A DNA stretch of 64,000 bases from Solidesulfovibrio alcoholivorans DSM 5433 (GTDB taxonomy: Bacteria; Desulfobacterota; Desulfovibrionia; Desulfovibrionales; Desulfovibrionaceae), in contig NZ_JNJA01000008.1 in NCBI RefSeq assembly GCF_000702665.1, forward strand, positions 62,001 through 126,000, read 5' to 3'. Numbering within the stretch: position 1 is the stretch's first letter; each line of letters opens with the position of its first letter. Below the pieces are notes generated by a model. That model worked only from the letters and a program-made list of their open reading frames with translations, did not search any database and was not told where the DNA came from. The position numbers and the translations under genes are program-made. Positions 62,676 to 64,000 of this stretch are shown in pieces.

Positions 62676-63764
62676 TTACGCCATAGCGGCGGCTTCGGCG
62701 GCTTCGTATTGGGAGATGAGTTCGCGGAAGAGTTCGGCGACGGGCATGATGCGATCGATGCGCCAGGCGTTTTTGCCGGCGAAGGCGAAGCCGTGTTTGA
62801 GGCGGCCTTTCTTGGCGTTGGCCAGGGCGAGGGTGATGCAGTAGGGGGCTTTTTGGTAGTCGCAGGAGTGGATGCAGCGGTAGGGGCAGCGTGGGGGCGT
62901 TTTTTCGCCGTGCGCGGCCTGGTCGAGGAAGGCGTTATGGATGGCGCGTCCGGGCATGCCCACGGGGCTTTTGATAATGACGACATCTTGTTGGGTGGCA
63001 TCGACGTAGGCCTCTTTGAAGGCCGGGTCGGCGTCACATTCGTCGGTGGCGACGAAGCGGGTGCCCATTTGCACGCCGGCAGCGCCGAGCTTGATGAAAC
63101 GGTGGATGTCTTCGCCGGTGTAGACGCCACCGGCGGCGATGATGGGGATGGGGGCACCGTTGGGGGCGGTGTAGGGTTTGACGCCGGCCACGACTTCTCC
63201 GACGAGCTTTTCCAGGAGGAAGTCGGGGTCCTCGATTTGTTCTGCTTTGAATCCCAGGTGTCCGCCGGCCATGGGGCCTTCGACCACGAAGGCGTCGGGG
63301 GTGCGGCCGAAGCGCGAGAGCCATTTTTTGCAAAGGATGACTGCGGCGCGGGCGGAGGAGACGATGGGGACGAGTTTGGTTTTGGAGCCTTCGGTCAGAT
63401 AGGAGGGCAGGTCCAGGGGCAGGCCGGCGCCGGAGAAGATGGCGTCGACGTTTTCCTTGATCGCGGTTTTGACCAATTCGGCGAAGTTGGCCATGGCGAC
63501 CATGATGTTGACGCCGAGCGCGCCCGAAGTCACGGCGCGGGCCTTGCGGATTTCGTCGGCCAGGGCGCGGTTGTTGGCCTCGATGTAGTTGGTGGCGAAA
63601 TCCGGCTGGTACATGCCGATGCCGGCGGCGGAAATGACGCCGAGTCCCCCCGAGGCGGCTACGGCGGCGGCGAGCCCTGACAGGGAGATGCCGACGCCCA
63701 TGCCGCCCTGGATGACGGCCTTTGGGATGGACAGGTCGCCTATACGTAAGGATGGAAACGACAA
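62676..63764 (-). CDS. Nitronate monooxygenase-family flavoprotein
   Basis: 362 residues. FMN-binding TIM-barrel signatures are IPKAVIQGGMGVGISL, GGLGVISAAGIGM, FVVEGPMAGGHLGF, IPIIAAGGVYTGEDIHRFIKLGAAGVQMGTRFVATDECDA. A cysteine-rich stretch (RCPYRCIHSC, YCITLALANAKKG) near residue 300 is shared by a branch of anaerobic NMO-like proteins. The family oxidises nitronates or acts as an enoyl reductase (FabK-like). The function in this host is not clear. Confidence 0.88.
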   Translation of the reverse strand: MSFPSLRIGDLSIPKAVIQGGMGVGISLSGLAAAVAASGGLGVISAAGIGMYQPDFATNYIEANNRALADEIRKARAVTSGALGVNIMVAMANFAELVKTAIKENVDAIFSGAGLPLDLPSYLTEGSKTKLVPIVSSARAAVILCKKWLSRFGRTPDAFVVEGPMAGGHLGFKAEQIEDPDFLLEKLVGEVVAGVKPYTAPNGAPIPIIAAGGVYTGEDIHRFIKLGAAGVQMGTRFVATDECDADPAFKEAYVDATQQDVVIIKSPVGMPGRAIHNAFLDQAAHGEKTPPRCPYRCIHSCDYQKAPYCITLALANAKKGRLKHGFAFAGKNAWRIDRIMPVAELFRELISQYEAAEAAAMA

Positions 63765-64000
63765 AGGGGGCTCCGAAGGTTGCGTGCGAGGCGGGATTGC
63801 CTGTCCCTGCCCGTGCCGGACGCTTCCGACGGGCGGGGGCGTCGCGCGGGCGGCGCATATTCAAAAAGGGACCCGCCCCAGGGGGAGGATCCCGATTCCG
63901 GTTCCGGAAGGGCTGCCTTCCCGCGCGGTTGGGCACCGGCAGGGGGAGGTCGACCCGAGGGGGCGTCGTACTCAAGTCCGGAGTAGGGTACGGTCGTTGG
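63765..64000. other. Unassigned right edge
   Basis: The last 236 bases hold no recognisable gene. Short open frames here are GC-rich and Arg/Gly-rich on both strands, as expected by chance. The region should hold the promoter of the nitronate monooxygenase gene, but no clear boxes were found. Confidence 0.4.

Overview
The window looks like a stretch of chromosome from a high-GC sulfate-reducing deltaproteobacterium (Desulfovibrionaceae, Desulfovibrio/Solidesulfovibrio-like). The case rests on strong GC bias, a ferredoxin-dependent 2-oxoacid oxidoreductase next to a succinyl-CoA synthetase, a PxxKW cysteine-rich protein, abundant GC-rich intergenic palindromes, and a probable selenocysteine-containing gene. 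The assignment is inference from gene content; no 16S or search was available.

Positions 1-9,089 hold a complete type I CRISPR-Cas locus of the MYXAN (dev-like) kind, all on the minus strand. The order is cas6-cas3-cas8-cas7-cas5-cas4/cas1 fusion-cas2, then a leader and a CRISPR array that runs off the left edge. The minus-strand repeat forms a hairpin with a GAAA tetraloop, which would leave an 8-nt crRNA handle. Next come a degraded zone with a Fic fragment and a possible insertion-sequence end (9,090-10,177) and a tRNA-Arg(ACG) gene, a natural boundary between accessory and core DNA.

From 10.3 kb the content is ordinary chromosome. There is a periplasmic cyclophilin; a korDABC operon followed by a fused SucC-SucD (2-oxoglutarate to succinyl-CoA to succinate); YedK/SRAP; an HD-GYP protein; a K+ channel-like protein; an NMN adenylyltransferase-like gene overlapping apgM; PHP and SGNH-like proteins; and the transporters NupC, TauE and YihY. 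The trmO-EamA-thiL block follows. The cell-envelope cluster Nth-like/EnvC-like/CtpA/YibQ comes next, then cutA, a PfkB kinase and csaA.

The 36-41 kb stretch has a kinase pair, a tandem pair of exported UshA-like proteins, an HU gene and a MinD-like ATPase. In the second UshA-like gene an in-frame TGA sits exactly where its sister has the second Cys of a CPxC motif, which suggests a CxxU selenoprotein. Then come a GGDEF protein, prfB with its classic +1 programmed frameshift, lnt, a CorC-like CBS protein, a PilZ protein, mnmG, an M20 peptidase, and an MTA/SAH deaminase-apt-mtnP purine salvage group. The right end has a DUF5343-like protein with repeated linear motifs, a large FAD/Fe-S D-lactate-type dehydrogenase, an exported WD40-caspase fusion and a nitronate monooxygenase.

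A family of modular GC-rich palindromes recurs in at least eight intergenic sites. One copy (62,247-62,356) contains four exact 23-bp units, each a mini-hairpin with compensatory base changes. The two points most worth following are the candidate selenoprotein and this modular element.
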